A stretch of DNA of 64,000 bases from Prorocentrum cordatum. Lineage: Eukaryota > Sar > Dinophyceae > Prorocentrales > Prorocentraceae. The DNA lies in assembly GCA_963575745.1 (NCBI GenBank), contig CAUYUJ010014345.1:5001-69000 (forward strand), given 5' to 3'. The translations under genes were made by a program, and so were the position numbers. This document shows positions 50,936-61,627 of this stretch, piece after piece. Each line of letters begins with the position of its first letter. The first letter of the stretch is position 1. The notes beneath the pieces were generated by a model. That model saw nothing but the letters and a program-made list of their open reading frames with translations. It had not been told where the DNA came from and did no database searches.

Positions 50936-51089
50936 GAAGTGGCTAGGGTTGCTCAGGGATTGCAACTAAGCAGTTTTATCTAATCCTTGTCCTGAAGCCA
51001 GTTTCCTGCGAGTCCCCCGAATTCCGTCTGCAGACATACGCAACCCTCGCTCCGTCATCGCCCCCCCTATAAAGTGTCCTAAACTATTT

Positions 51090-51300
51090 GCGCCCCGCGT
51101 TTGCGCGGGGGTTGGGCGCGTCGCCAGGGTATTTTTTCGTCCCCGGGCGTTGGCGCGGGACGAGTTGAATGATACACTTGCGTTGCAATCGATTGCAATC
51201 CATTGGATTGCAAACGATTCGATTGCAACCCATTGGATTACAATCGATTGGATTGCAATCGGTTGAATTGCAATCGATTCAATCGATTGGATTGCAGGGG
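51090..51300. repeat. GC hairpins and ATTGCAATCGATTGG repeats
   Basis: GCGCCCCGCGTTTGCGCGGG (51,091) and GGCGTTGGCGCGGGACG form short hairpins. From 51,178 to 51,298 the words TTGCAATCGATTG and CCATTGGATTGCAA recur about ten times. The block includes many ATCGAT sites. No gene in 50,936-51,570. Confidence 0.75.
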
Positions 51301-51569
51301 AGGGACAGGACGGAAGGGAGGGAGGGAGGAGATGGCACGAAGGGCGTGTGCGGGAGGGGATGGAGCGGAGGGAGGTTGGGGAAAGGGGGAATTTGCATTG
51401 TTGGAATGGAGTTGCAATCGATTTGCAAGCGAAATTCGGCAATTGGGAAATTTTCCGAATCGTCCGATCGTTGATCGTCGATCGCCCAGTCCATCCTCGG
51501 TCGTGGATTGTTCATTTTGGATCGTTCGGGCGAAAGGAGGGCGGAGCTCACTGCTGGGCGCCAGAGGGG

Positions 51570-52060
51570 GGGAAGGGGGGGTGCTTTTCAGCCCCCCCCC
51601 CCGCCCCCCCCCCCCTGGCCACGAAGGGGGGGGGGGGGGTGGGCCTTCCAGCAGGGCGTCTCCAGGGAAGAGGGGGGGGCAGCTTAAGCACCCCCCTCCT
51701 TTTGGAAAGGGTGGCAAGGGGGGCGGGCGGCTTCCGGGGCGGCCGAGGGGGGGGGGAGGGGCGGGTAGCTTCCAAGCACCGCCCCCCCCCCGCCTCCCCC
51801 CGTTGCCCGAAAGGAAGGGGGGGGTAGCTTCCAGCTGGGCGCCGCCATGGGAGGGGGGGTAACTTAAGCACCCCCCCCTCCCCTTTTGGGAAGGGGGGGT
51901 GGGGGGTAGCTTCCGGGGAGGGCCCAAGGAGGGGGGCAGCTGCAAGCCCCCCCCCCCCCTGCAAAAAAAGAAAGGGGGGTGTGCTTCCAACAGGGGCGGC
52001 TCAAGGGAGGGGGGGGGGGGGGACTCCAGCCTAGCCCCCCCTCCCCCCTTGCTCGGGACC
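51570..52060. repeat. G/C-tract array with GCTTCC / CTTAAGCACC words
   Basis: About six degenerate ~75-bp units alternate G-runs, (A/G)GCTTCCAG or CTTAAGCACC, C-runs and CTTTTGGGAAGGG. Strong quadruplex and triplex potential on both strands. Gly/Pro ORFs are artefacts. Confidence 0.88.
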
Positions 52061-53680
52061 TGCGGGCGCGCTCCTTCCTTCAAGCTCTGCACGGAGAGCT
52101 ATGGCGAGGTCTCCCCTCGGGCCCCTCCGCAAATTCAGAGGCACAGTGGACCCTGGCCGTTCAATGCTGGCGCTTGCGTCGCACCTGGCCCAGCCACTTT
52201 CCTGCCGGCACCTGCGGCCGAGACCTGGGGAGGGGGGAAAAGACGTCCGCGAGGTCAGCCTCGCGCTGACCCCCCGGGTGGGCCGGCGCCCAGCCTGGCC
52301 AGTCGCCCACCCCCCAGGGGGCCAGGAGCGCCAGGTACCTGCTTGCCCAGGACAAGCCTGTTCAACCATGGGCAGCCTGGAAGACCGCCCGGTAGAGGTC
52401 TCCCTCCGGGAGGGCCCAAAGACCAGCCCTGTGGCGCGCAACGTCAATGACTCCTCTGCCCGCGCCAGACACTGTCCACCCCATCTACGCCTCCGCCACC
52501 GTGGAGGCGCGCCGTGGGCAGGAGCGCCCTGGCCCAGCTCTGGTAAGCCTCGCCCACCACTTCGGCTCTGCCCCCCCCAACGCACCACAGCCAGCGCCCA
52601 AATCGGAGGCCGCCCTCTATCTTCATGTCGAAGATGCTCGCCGCGACAGGCAGGGGGACATCGCCGCTGGCCACCTAGCCCGCCAGGGGCGCCGCCTGCG
52701 CCGCCGCCGCCGCCGCCAGGCGCATGCGGCACATGGCGCCCGGGTCCAGGTCCCCGCGCCAAGGAGGGGCCGAGCCACTTGTGCACCTGCACGAGGCCCA
52801 ACTGGACTGGTGCCTCCCCGCGCAGCCGCATCTCGAGCGACCGCGCCGACTGGGCTGCCTCCCGAGCTGCTGGGCCACCTGAGACCAGAACCGCGTGCTT
52901 CGTGGCCTTGGCGTGGGGGCTGGACTTCTCCGCGTGCGCCCAGCGGCCCATGACCTCCACCGCCGCTTGCGCAGCGCCTCGTAAGGACCCCAGGAGAACC
53001 GGATCATCGGCACGGAGGATTGCGACAAGCCGCCGCGGGGCGGGCCGGTCCAAGGCGAGGAGGGCGGACGCCTCCAGGTCCGGGTCTGCCGCCAGCGCCG
53101 CGCCTGGCGGCATCTGGGACCCCTCCTGGAGGGCGCTCTGGATAGTGCCCACCATGTCGCCCCTGGGCAGGCCGTCGCCGCGCCAGGCGCGGCCCGCCCA
53201 CTGCGCCGGCATCCTGGCCCCGAGCCCCGCCCCCAGCCCCGCGGCATGCAAAGCCCGCGGGGGGCCATCCATGTAGCACGGAAAGAACAGCGGCCCCACT
53301 GCGCCGCCCTCGGAGGCGCCCTGCCTGACGACGACAACCGCAACGCCATTGATATTCACGTGGACACGGTCCTCCTGGAGGACGCTGCAAAGAAGCGCAA
53401 AGCATCCGCCCCGGAGCCCCGCGCGCTTGGACAGGCGACGCAGGAAGCCCTCCCTCCACACACGCGGGAAGTCCTTGTGGAGGTCTCCAAAGACTGCCCA
53501 GAGCGCCCTGCCCTTCTCCTGCGCCTGCGCCCCCACCTCGCGCAGCAGCAGATGGGCGCCGCCCGCGTCCCTGACGCGCCCGCTCTGCCCGGGGAGAAGC
53601 GACAGAAGCACCGAGGACCTGGCCCTCTGACACAGCAGGGACTCTTGTAAAAGCACGAACTGCCCAGAGGTCGTGAGCAT
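52031..53680 (-). pseudogene. Degraded non-LTR reverse transcriptase ORF
   Basis: A 549-codon frame opens at ATG 53,680. Residues about 30-260 align in order with LINE RT motifs: PGQSGRVRDAGGAHLLLREV (for Q-x-GFR-GR), ALWAVFGDLHKDFPRVWREG (F-x-D-L-x-K-x-F-x-x-VW), VNINGVAVVVVRQGASEGGAVG (broken here as the QG-PLSP block, PLSP reading AVGPLFF) and ILRADDPVLLGS in the position of YADD. Later, HAKATKHAVLVSGG fits the N-x-x-KT block. The catalytic Asp residues are formally present, but surrounding positions are eroded and the C-terminal 250 residues are Gly/Arg-rich without motifs. Composition differs from the 4.2-8.5 kb element, so it is a different, old copy. Confidence 0.6.
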
Positions 53681-53764
53681 CTAAAAAGTAGCCGGCTGCT
53701 TTAGCAGCTATTTTGATAGTTGCGAGATGTATCGTCCAACGTGGTTGTGATGCGAAAGTATAGA

Positions 53765-53890
53765 TGTTGTGTTATGGTTGTTATTGTGTGGTTTGTTGTT
53801 GTCGTTGCGGTATGACATCGTTGCTGTTTCGAATGGTGGTTGTGTTGCTGTTGTTGTTGGTGGTGGTGGTGGTATTGCGTTTGTTTAGTG
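53765..53890. repeat. (TTG/GGT)n microsatellite
   Basis: GTTGTTG and GGTGGTGG runs. 53,900-54,150 holds nothing recognisable. Confidence 0.8.
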
Positions 53891-54149
53891 TTGCTTGTGT
53901 TTGGTTAAGTTCTCACTCGGCGAGGCAATCGCAGTCCCAATCGCCCGCTTCAGCGATTCGCTAAGCTGTTGGCTGCTAGCTAGCGCCCCACACATATTAA
54001 GGCCTAACATATTCGCAATGGTTAGTAATCAACGCGTTGATGTAGACCCTGCGCGAACTAACATGCGAAGCACACATATGTGAACAGCTGCGCATAAAGC
54101 GGTGGGTGATCCACATCCCGTGATTAAAAAAGGTTGCGTTCCAATTTTT

Positions 54150-54480
54150 CTTCATCCTCCACTTCCCCCCCCTCCCACTCTTCCTCCTCCTCCGCCTCTG
54201 CCGCCTCCTCGCCCCCCTCCTCCTCGCCCTCCTCCTCCTGTCCTTCGCAGCCGTTATCTTCCTCATCCTCTTCCTCGTCATCGCCCACCTCATCCCCCCC
54301 CCCTCTCCCCCCCCCCTTCCCCTTCGTATTCGTTATCATCATGTTCATCTTCTTCTTTCTCAACTTCCCTGTCCTCCTCCTGCTCATCCTCCCCCTCATA
54401 TTCGTTCTCCTTCTCCTCCTCTTCCTCCCCCTCCTGCTCCTCGCCCCCCCCCCCCCCTCCCCCCTCCCTCCTCCCCCCTT
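54150..54480. repeat. (CCT)n / C-run pyrimidine tract
   Basis: CCTCCTCC triplets with C-runs (54,295-54,320; 54,443-54,470). Low complexity on both strands. Confidence 0.88.
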
Positions 54481-54778
54481 CGCCCACCATGTCCCGAGCA
54501 GCACGATGTTCTTCCATTTTCGGCCAGGCGTTCTCCCAAGCGCGCGGGCGGCTGGGCCGTCGGGCGGCAGCGTCTAGCGGCGCGGCTGGCTGTCGCGGGG
54601 CCCCACGCGAGCCCCCACTTGACCCAGGCTTGTCTTGCCTGCCGATCTTCGCTGAATATGGGGGTGCGGAAGTGAAAAAGTTGGGGCCGATGATATGTGC
54701 GTTTCCCCTATCCCCCTGCCCTCCGCCAGCCCCGCCAATGGGCTGGCGCGGACAGCGGGCGAAGAGACAACGCAAATA

Positions 54779-55250
54779 TCATCGCAATGGTGGCCGCGTG
54801 TTCGAGAAGCCCAAACCTTTTTCCACTGGCTTATCTGCTGCCATCCGCTTCCGCTCGACCCGCGCCTCCTCGAGGGCCTTCTGGGAGTCCCGCTCGAGCT
54901 GCGCGGCAACCCTGTCGAGTTCTTCAAGTTTTTCGGAGTCGGCTTCCTGGTGCCAGTTCTTGGGGTCGGGCTTGAAAAGCCTGCCAGGTTCGATGGGGCT
55001 CGATTTGCAGACGATGCTGGTCAACTGAAGGCCCAAGTGGGGGGTCCGTTGATTTGGTTCGGCGGGTGCTCCATGGAAACGCACGCAGGGGCCGACTCCT
55101 CGGGCCACGTGTTTGAAAAGGTCTCCGACAACTCGTTTACAAATCGGGCCTCATCAGCCACGCGACCTCGTCCTCGGAATGCCCATATTTGCGAAGATCC
55201 GCGATCATCTGTCGCTCGTATTCTGAGGCCATGCGCGCCGAGCCCCCGCC
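54779..55250 (-). CDS. Possible 3' exons downstream of transposase-like gene 2
   Basis: Two minus-strand pieces look coding: SEYERQMIADLRKYGHSEDE-VAWLMRPDL and VNELSETFSNTW (55,250-55,100), then SPIEPGRLFKPDPKNWHQEA and KLEELDRVAAQLERDSQKAL with EEARVERKRMAADKP, a short coiled coil (55,000-54,790). They follow the methyltransferase-like exons on the same strand. No known domain was recognised, and the frames differ between pieces. Confidence 0.4.
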
Positions 55251-55579
55251 GGCAAACTGAACCCCCTGGGGCCTTGCGCCTGCCAGGGGGCGAGGATGAG
55301 AATGAGACTGGGCAACGCCAATGAGGGGGGGCCACAGGAGACGAGGATAAGGGGGCGGAGGAGGATGAGGAGGAGGAGCAGGAGGGGGAGGAGACCACAG
55401 TGGCACGAGGAGCGAGAGGAGCGGATCGTGGCCCAACACGCGCGGCACCCCAGAGTTGTTGAAAACCTCCCTCGCCCAGCTGAGAGGCCGTTCTGATATG
55501 GAACAGGCAGCGCTGGATAAAAAAAAGTGCAAGGCGCATCCACGAGCGACGTCGCGGGTTGCTCTCGAGATACCGTGTA

Positions 55580-56050
55580 TTGTTCGTCCTCCCCCTTCCT
55601 CCTCCTCCTCCTCCTCCTCCTCCATCCCCTCCTTCCCCGCGTGCTCTCCTCTTCCTCCTCCTCCCCATCCGCATCCGCCTCCTCCTCCTCCTCCTCCGTC
55701 TCCTCCTCCTCCTCATCATCCTCCACCTCCTCCCCCTCCTCCCGCCCTTCCTCCGCCCTCCTTCGACCCCCCCCCCCCTCCTTCGCCCCCCCTCCTACCT
55801 CCCCCCTGTCCGCCCATGCCCCCTTTTACCCGCAGCAGCGGATCACAATTTAGTGGCCGCGCGACCCTCGTCGCTCATCATGGCGATCGAAACCTTCGCC
55901 AGCGCCTGGCTGAAAGCTTCAGGGTATCGTTCGGAAGCTTTGATGTTCCGACGGTCTCCCGATACCCAACCGTGTTTCTGCCGGCCAGCGCCGCCCCCCA
56001 CGTTCTCTCGGGGGGGGGGGGGGGGGGGGGAGGGGGGGGGGGGGGGGGGG
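55580..56050. repeat. (CCT)n tract and G-run
   Basis: CCTCCTCC triplets (55,585-55,810), then ordinary sequence, then G-runs of 18, 10 and 11 within 56,008-56,051. The G-run may lie in an intron of the minus-strand gene. Confidence 0.88.
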
Positions 56051-56149
56051 GTAATCGGAGCAAGTTGTTTGCCAGGAGAGTCCTGGATTGCTCGGAACTC
56101 GGCACGGCCCATCTTCAATCTAGATGTGGCCTCGGGGGACAAGCTGGAA

Positions 56150-56316
56150 AAATCCACGGGTTTCAGGGTTGCGTGACCGAACCCTCCCATGCATGATGTG
56201 AAGCGGTTCAAGTTGGCCACGTGCAAGGCCGCCCTCATGTCCGCGGAATGGTAGAGCAACGAGTTCAAAGGCTGCTCAATAAGCACGTGCACACCGCGAG
56301 CGGCCGCGTATACCAC
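56150..56316 (-). CDS. Methyltransferase-like exon 2 (E-Q-P motif)
   Basis: Reads MVYAAARGVHVLIEQPLNSL, LYHSADMRAALHVANLNRFT and SCMGGFGHATLKPVDFSS. The E-Q-P...S-L-L block, followed after about 30 residues by MG-FG---KP, is the pattern I associate with the C-5 cytosine-methyltransferase-like fold in dinoflagellate transposon proteins. The E-Q-P block is in the position of the ENV motif. It lies about 0.8 kb downstream of the exon carrying the VELFAG motif. Activity is doubtful, since no P-C catalytic motif is visible. Confidence 0.5.
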
Positions 56317-56659
56317 GATCTGAAACCTTCGGAGGATTCAACACTGTCGCTCCTCCATCTCCCCTTCACCATCCCTCCCGTCCCTCCACCCCCCGCCCGC
56401 CCCGCCCCTCCCGTCCGTCCCGCCCCCCCCCGCCCCTCCCATCGCCCCCCTCCTTCCGCCGCCACCATTCGCCCCCCCTCTTGCGCGGCGAGCTTGTCGC
56501 CGACTTCGGGGCGGGGGCCACGGAACACTGAAGAGACGATCGAGGACCGGCGTTGGAAGGCGGCGTGGACACGGGCGGGGCGTGAGAAGGGGGGCGCAGC
56601 AGGGAAGGGTGCGCGCGGGGGATGGGCGGGCGTCGCTCGAGGACCCGTTAAGACCTCAG

Positions 56660-56740
56660 TGAGATCAATTGAAGGCCCATTGAAGGTCCATTGAAGGTAC
56701 GTTGAAGGTCCATTGAAGGTTCATTGAAGGTCCGACGCCC
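56660..56740. repeat. Short TTGAAGGTCCA tandem repeat
   Basis: Six units of ATTGAAGGTCC/TACGTTGAAGG, 11-12 bp each, in the presumed intron between the two methyltransferase-like exons. 56,320-56,660 is C-rich without a gene. Confidence 0.8.
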
Positions 56741-57074
56741 CCCTGTATAACTCCCCCCTGGTGCGCCCCTTGAGGCGCATGGCGCACCCTGGAAAGCTCA
56801 ACGCGGACATCGTAAACACCCATCTCAGTTTTTTGCTTGCCCCCCTGATTTCGCACTATAGAAGATTGGCTTACCCTGGACAAGACAAAGGAAATCCAAT
56901 GGGCCTCCCCCACGTCGGTCCGCCCCTCGTTACCCTCGACAAACGTAGTACGCCGTCCAGTGTGGCCGCGGGAAACACCGACCCAGGTGCTGCGCTGGGG
57001 CGACGCATGAAGTACACCCGCATGCACAAGTGTTGTCGCCAAGTAGAAAGCATACAGTATCCCTCCAGTCGTGC

Positions 57075-57439
57075 ACATGTCTTGCACGTCGTCGCACGCG
57101 CGCACGCGCGCACGCGCGGTGCCCGAAAAGTCGCACAAAGCTGGTAGTGTCAGCGAAGCCCGCGAACAACTCTACAAACGCAGTGTTGCGATCGATCGTA
57201 GGCGCAACCTCGCGCATCTCGGAATAGATCTTTGAATACAGAGCCATCCGAGTCAGCACTCGCCAAATTAAGTTGCACCCTCGGTCAGAATAGTACTGCG
57301 AACGCAGACGGGCCCACACGCGGGCCATGTGAAACACCTCGTGCTCAGGATGTCCTTCAGTAACGCAAGCTGACGGCCTCTTGGAGGCTCGCTTCCCCGC
57401 AAATGCCAGATCTGTGAAACATTGCGCCACCAGCATCAT
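57075..57439 (-). CDS. Methyltransferase-like exon 1 (VELFAG motif)
   Basis: Reads CFTDLAFAGKRASKRPSACV, EHEVFHMARVWARLRSQYYS, WRVLTRMALYSKIYSEMREV and DRNTAFVELFAGFADTTSFV-RLFG. V-E-L-F-A-G resembles motif I (cofactor loop) of C-5 cytosine methyltransferases. The preceding helices resemble a linker. It directly follows the transposase-like exons and precedes the E-Q-P exon, which supports one composite gene. The (GCGCAC)n tract at 57,092-57,120 probably begins the next intron. Confidence 0.5.
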
Positions 57440-57735
57440 AAGTCAGCAACGAGAAGCAGCCATTGACCCCCAGGAATGTAGGGAATCATATCCAACTTGG
57501 ACTGTAAGTCGACGAAGATATGAATCCTGAAATAAAACGCACGCCTGCGGGTGAAGCGGGCGATGTTCCGAACGGGCAAATTGAGCGTTTCGTCAACGAA
57601 ACAATTGTACACTTTCAAGGACCCGTGCTCGGCCACCCTGGGTCGCGAAACTCCCGTGCACGCACCCGTTTGGCCAACCGCGCAGTCTCCGGCATCGCAT
57701 GTTTCTTTCTTGGTAGTTTTTGTTTTGTTTTCCAA
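57436..57735 (-). CDS. Transposase-like gene 2, DETLN exon
   Basis: Reads HGSLKVYNCFVDETLNLPVR, NIARFTRRRAFYFRIHIF and DLQSKLDMI. The Y-x-C-F-V-D-E-T-L-N block is a conserved acidic motif in the family as I remember it. It comes after the LTPEHHLCAHM exon. The 5' limit of the exon near 57,640 is uncertain. Confidence 0.5.
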   Translation of the reverse strand: MENKTKTTKKETCDAGDCAVGQTGACTGVSRPRVAEHGSLKVYNCFVDETLNLPVRNIARFTRRRAFYFRIHIFVDLQSKLDMIPYIPGGQWLLLVADL

Positions 57736-57914
57736 GGGGTCGCACGCGGGCGGTGTGATTCAGGGTTCTGCCAGGGACGGCAGACGGAGGCAAAGTGTGG
57801 AGACTTCGCGGTTCGCCAAACAAGTGCGATGTGGGTGTCTTTACAAGCTCGGAATCTGGATTGTTCCACGTTGGGTACGTTCCAAACGAACAAGGCGACC
57901 CAACCTGAATCAAC

Positions 57915-58160
57915 CTAGACTCCCAGGAGCCACCTGTCGGTCATATGAGCACAAAGGTGATGTTCAGGAGTAAGGCTGATTACCACAAGCTCACAACAAC
58001 GTACATGCGCGCACATGCACACCATCAGCTCCGAGGAGACATCGTCATTGATGACGCATGCGTTCTGTCGAATCAGATCAAGATACCGTAGCAACGTGCA
58101 CCCAGCTTGCATTAACCCATGACCATATTTTCGGAACCCCCATTCGATTCGAGCATGCAC
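57915..58160 (-). CDS. Transposase-like gene 2, PEHH exon
   Basis: Reads EWGFRKYGHGLMQAGCTLLR, YLDLIRQNACVINDDVSSEL and LTPEHHLCAHMTDRWLLGV. P-x-H-H-x3-H is a conserved His-rich motif located between the LDxLH and DETLN motifs in the family layout. Confidence 0.5.
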   Translation of the reverse strand: MHARIEWGFRKYGHGLMQAGCTLLRYLDLIRQNACVINDDVSSELMVCMCAHVRCCELVVISLTPEHHLCAHMTDRWLLGV

Positions 58161-58187
58161 ACCACAAACTCTAGAAGGTCACCTGTC

Positions 58188-58575
58188 TCAGCAGCTTTGA
58201 AACTCATGGTGCGTCCTGGGTGTCTTGAAAGATCCGAAACATCTTTGGATTTCTTGGAGACCAGAGCAGACAGCGTGAGGTATCCGATTTCTTTTGCCGC
58301 ATCTGTTCATATGGGTGGTTCCTGAACCATTCATCCATGACCCCCGAAAGTCGGCGACGCCCAACCTCCAGGCGCGTTTGAAGGGGGCCCCTGCAGTCCC
58401 ACGGGTTGGAATGCAATAACCTCCACAGGGGTGCGGACACGTATTTTTGCACCGGCCCATAATACATGGCATGTAGCGAGTCGATCGCAAGGCCCCTTGC
58501 TGGAGACGTGCCCAGGGCCTCGTCAAATAGAGGGCACCTTTGGCGATCATGCCCATCCACGCGCGGGGGGGGCAA
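58188..58575 (-). CDS. Transposase-like gene 2, LDxLH exon
   Basis: Reads DEALGTSPARGLAIDSLHAM, YYGPVQKYVSAPLWRLLHSN, PWDCRGPLQTRLEVGRRRLS and VMDEWFRNHP. G-L-A-I-D-S-L-H-x2-Y-x-G resembles the conserved Asp/His motif of a multicopy dinoflagellate transposase-like family. The acidic residue could be catalytic (inference). Confidence 0.55.
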
Positions 58576-58792
58576 AGTGAGGGAGGAAGACGGGCAGGAG
58601 AAGACGAGGAGACAAAGTGGGGGAGGAGACGACGCGAGGGATCAAGGCGAGCAGGAGGAGACGAAGTGAGGGAGGACGACGCGCATTGAATATACACAGG
58701 CTGACGCCCGTCCCCGACCCAAGAATTGTGCATGGTCTTATTGTTTGAATCCGTCTCCTTACTCGGTCCTCCATTCCATCCATCATCCTCCA

Positions 58793-59488
58793 TCATCGAC
58801 TCCTCATTCCTACCCCTCTTCCTCTACCCCCCCCCGAAGACCTGTGCGCGATGCAATCAAGCACCGCGCCGTCGTGGGCCCCTCGTCGGGCCCTCCAAAA
58901 CACCGCGCGGACAGGTAGCGGTGCTCTTGAAAAGGTTGCAATGTCGAGCAACGCGGGGCAAGGCTCGAGTCTGTCCCCTGGTCGAAGTACCACCCCGCCG
59001 GCGAGCGCATCGCGAGCCGCAGTTGGCCCTCTAGTGTTGTTCTTATTCGTTGCCCATTCGACTAAATCCGACACTTGCTTTCTCTCGGCGGCTGTCAAGC
59101 ACAAAACGTGGACCTCGCACCGTGCACGAGAGCATCCGTATTCCTCGCGAGTCCGAAGGGGACACATCGGTAAGTCTGAATGGGCAAGACAGCATTGATT
59201 CAAACTGTGAAGCTCTGATTTCCCCAAGGCGCAGAATTGGCGCGCATTGCGCTTGCTAGCCCAATTTGAAAGCTCTAGAGTCTTACTGTGCTCAGACCAA
59301 TCCCCTTTAATCCAGAGGAGAACACATGTCCGTTTCATAACTCGATGATCACTCAGGGGGTCGCCCCCTGCCCATTCTGAATCGTCGTGTCTACGCGCAG
59401 GAAATCGGCCGTCAATGCAGGCCTTGAACATCCAGCGCCTCAGCCGCCGCTGAAACCAAAAGTACGTCAATCCCCCTGCCCCTGACAT
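58793..59488 (-). CDS. Transposase-like gene 2, GDWSE / GDRLEP exon
   Basis: Reads LRRWMFKACIDGRFPARRHD, VLLWIKGDWSEHSKTLELSN, EYGCSRARCEVHVLCLTAAE, RKQVSDLVEWATNKNNTRGP and GVVLRPGDRLEPCPALLDIA with APLPVRAVFWRARRGAHDGA. K-G-D-W-x-E, the Cys pair (CSRARC) and G-D-x-L-E-P are the motifs that define the family in my memory. Composition and order are convincing; the function (DNA transposition) is inferred. Confidence 0.58.
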   Translation of the reverse strand: MSGAGGLTYFWFQRRLRRWMFKACIDGRFPARRHDDSEWAGGDPLSDHRVMKRTCVLLWIKGDWSEHSKTLELSNWASKRNARQFCALGKSELHSLNQCCLAHSDLPMCPLRTREEYGCSRARCEVHVLCLTAAERKQVSDLVEWATNKNNTRGPTAARDALAGGVVLRPGDRLEPCPALLDIATFSRAPLPVRAVFWRARRGAHDGAVLDCIAHRSSGGGRGRGVGMRSR

Positions 59489-59602
59489 CGGAGATTCCAG
59501 CCCCGAATCGCAGCCCGTGGGCCGAAATGAATTCGAGTTGAATCCAGCTCGTGGCAGAACGAGACCCTCCCACTATTGACGCGCAACATTGGAATCAGAG
59601 CG

Positions 59603-60400
59603 CTAAGGCGTGCACAGAGCCAATTGTACTGTATACAAAGTGCACCAATGTCTGCACCCACATCGACACCCGTCTCGATCTTTCACAGCCCCCAGAAGGT
59701 GCCGTTTCGATGTTACTAGGTTGATGGCCCAAAATCCAACGACATTGTCTTGTCTGCCCGAAGCGCCGCTTTGGTAATTTATGCCATCGACATGCAAACC
59801 GATTGGGAGGGGCTGAGGCTCATGAGCCTGTCGGGCTCGAACAACAAAAGGATGATTTCTGTAAGCCTGCGTATCCAGCGCGCACTCTGGGCGCCCCTCC
59901 TCTGGGCCGTCCAAGGTGTCAACGACAGCTGGGTTATCGGCAAGCCCCGTGTCGATGGACCCGAATGCTGTTCGGAACGGGATCGACAGCGGCTTCCTGA
60001 GGGCACCAGCATTCCAATTCCCAGGTGTAGTGATCTCGTACAAAGGGGCTGGGGCAGGAAACGCTGTATAAGTGTGCCTGGTACCGACCAGATTGTAAAT
60101 CGGGTGGTTGTCCGTGCATGTCATACGAGGCCCCAGGAGTACCAGCTTTTGAAAGATGGAAGCATAACACCGATAATTCCTTTGCTGTGATTTTGAACTG
60201 AGCGTCAAGCCCCAGAATCATTTTGAGTGCATCAGGTCCATGTTTCCGTGCGTCCATATTAGATGGCCCCCGTGCGCGGCGGCTGCGGCTCCAAGACTTT
60301 GCAGACCCAGGCATAGTGAGCGGCCACGGGTCGCGCGCGACCGAATCTAAAGGGGGCCCTTGGCTTTCGGTGGCTGCGGTCACGGGGCCATGAACTCACA
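59603..60400 (-). CDS. Transposase-like gene 2, N-terminal exons
   Basis: Two frames overlap: ARKHGPDALKMILGLDAQFK and ITAKELSVLCFHLSKAGTPG, then PLPIGLHVDGINYQSGASGR, DNVVGFWAINLVTSKRHLLG and VKDRDGCRCGCRHWCTLYTV. The C-x-C-G-C-x2-W-C cluster after S-K-R-H-L-L, and L-H-x-D-G, look like a metal-binding/nuclease-like core. A frame change near 60,200 and a stop after LALCTP (59,603) separate it from the next exon, so splicing or decay is required. Confidence 0.55.
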
Positions 60401-60449
60401 ATATTTGAAGATATGATCTAACCTAGGTTGATACCAATCTTGCATTTCA

Positions 60450-60665
60450 TGTGCGTATGTGTGTGCGGTCTCTAAGCACGCGCAACGTCGTTGACGTGTC
60501 AGATCGAATCTTGGGCCATGGGAAGCCGTTGTCAATCTGATCGAAAAGCATCTGCGTCATCAATCCCACCTGCTGACACGGGCGCGCGATAAAAGTGAAA
60601 TATTTGACCACGCGATCATTCACCGCTCTGTCGGTGGCGGATGCCGTTGCACAAGCAGCGTTGAA
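60450..60665 (-). CDS. Possible exon upstream of transposase-like gene 2
   Basis: Reads VNDRVVKYFTFIARPCQQVG, LMTQMLFDQIDNGFPWPKIR and SDTSTTLRVLRD to a stop near 60,450. Protein-like but unassigned. It may be a 5' exon of the transposase-like gene or unrelated. Confidence 0.3.
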
Positions 60666-61190
60666 ACCTCGCGGAGTGGCCAGATCGCCAGCGAGCACGG
60701 ATGAGATAGCAGAGCGCAGCCAGTGAGTATTTCGGACGGGGGAACGTGATTGAGAGGAGGGAGGGGGTTGGAAGTGAACGGCGCAGAGGGAGGGCGATAG
60801 GAGAACAGGAGAGCGGTGGGAGCATGGGGATGGGAGAGGAAGGAGGGAGAAGGGTGAACGGCGGGGCACGAGGCGAGTGAGGCTGCAGGAAACACTTGCA
60901 CGTCCATGCTGCAGCACCAGCCTCGCCCAGGAAAAGTTGCAACCGAGGCTCCGTTTTGTCGAAGGGGGCGGGGCAGGTCTCTGGGTGCTTCTATAGGAGG
61001 CTGTCTCGTAGAAGGCAGCGGGGGGGTGAGCGTTCGTCGAGCCAGCGGTTGCTGTAGCAGTCTGAAAAGCACTATCTCGAACTGTCGGGGCCACGCTGTG
61101 GCCGCGCGTGACCGCGAACCTGAACACAGGCCACGCCCAAGAACATAACGCGTGGCTCATGCCTCATCCGCTTTCCCCCAAGCGAATGAA
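60666..61190. other. No supported gene
   Basis: Competing Ser/Pro/Arg frames with GGGAGGAGGG patches. Nothing recognisable. Confidence 0.4.
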
Positions 61191-61540
61191 CTCGAGATCG
61201 GAGAATTCGCCTTCAATTTCGATCGGATCCAACCGTCACCAAACCGTCACCGGATCGTCAATCGTCAACGCCCACGCGGTATCAACGCCATTTGCGAGGA
61301 TGTATCCGGCGAAACGCTACCTTTTCCCAACCTTCAACGGATCGTCAATCGTCAATCGTCACCGGATCGTCAACGCCGCGTCGCGGCCAGATTTGGTCAA
61401 GTTTTCACGAAAACGAGCCGTGTCGATCCGATTTTGGTTTTCACGAGCCGATCTGCCTGATCAGATCGATCGCCGATACCGCGTCGATCCCCGAGGAACC
61501 GATAAATTGCCGATCGCGTTGACCGTCTCGTGATTTGACC
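61190..61540. repeat. CGGATCGTCAATCGTCAACG repeat region
   Basis: Words such as CACCGGATCGTCAATCGTCA recur at 61,250, 61,330 and 61,355, and CGATC/GATCG words continue to about 61,560. The style is similar to 51,430-51,530. No gene. Confidence 0.6.
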
Positions 61541-61627
61541 GACCGATCCTGGATCGCGAAAGCGAATGCCCCGAACTCCGATGTCTCGTCGGCCATCGAC
61601 GAACCCCGAGCTCTGGTTCAGAAGAGG

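Noticed and set aside
52101-53276. 391-aa plus-strand ORF
   Set aside because: It is the complement of the degraded reverse transcriptase frame and has no motifs of its own.
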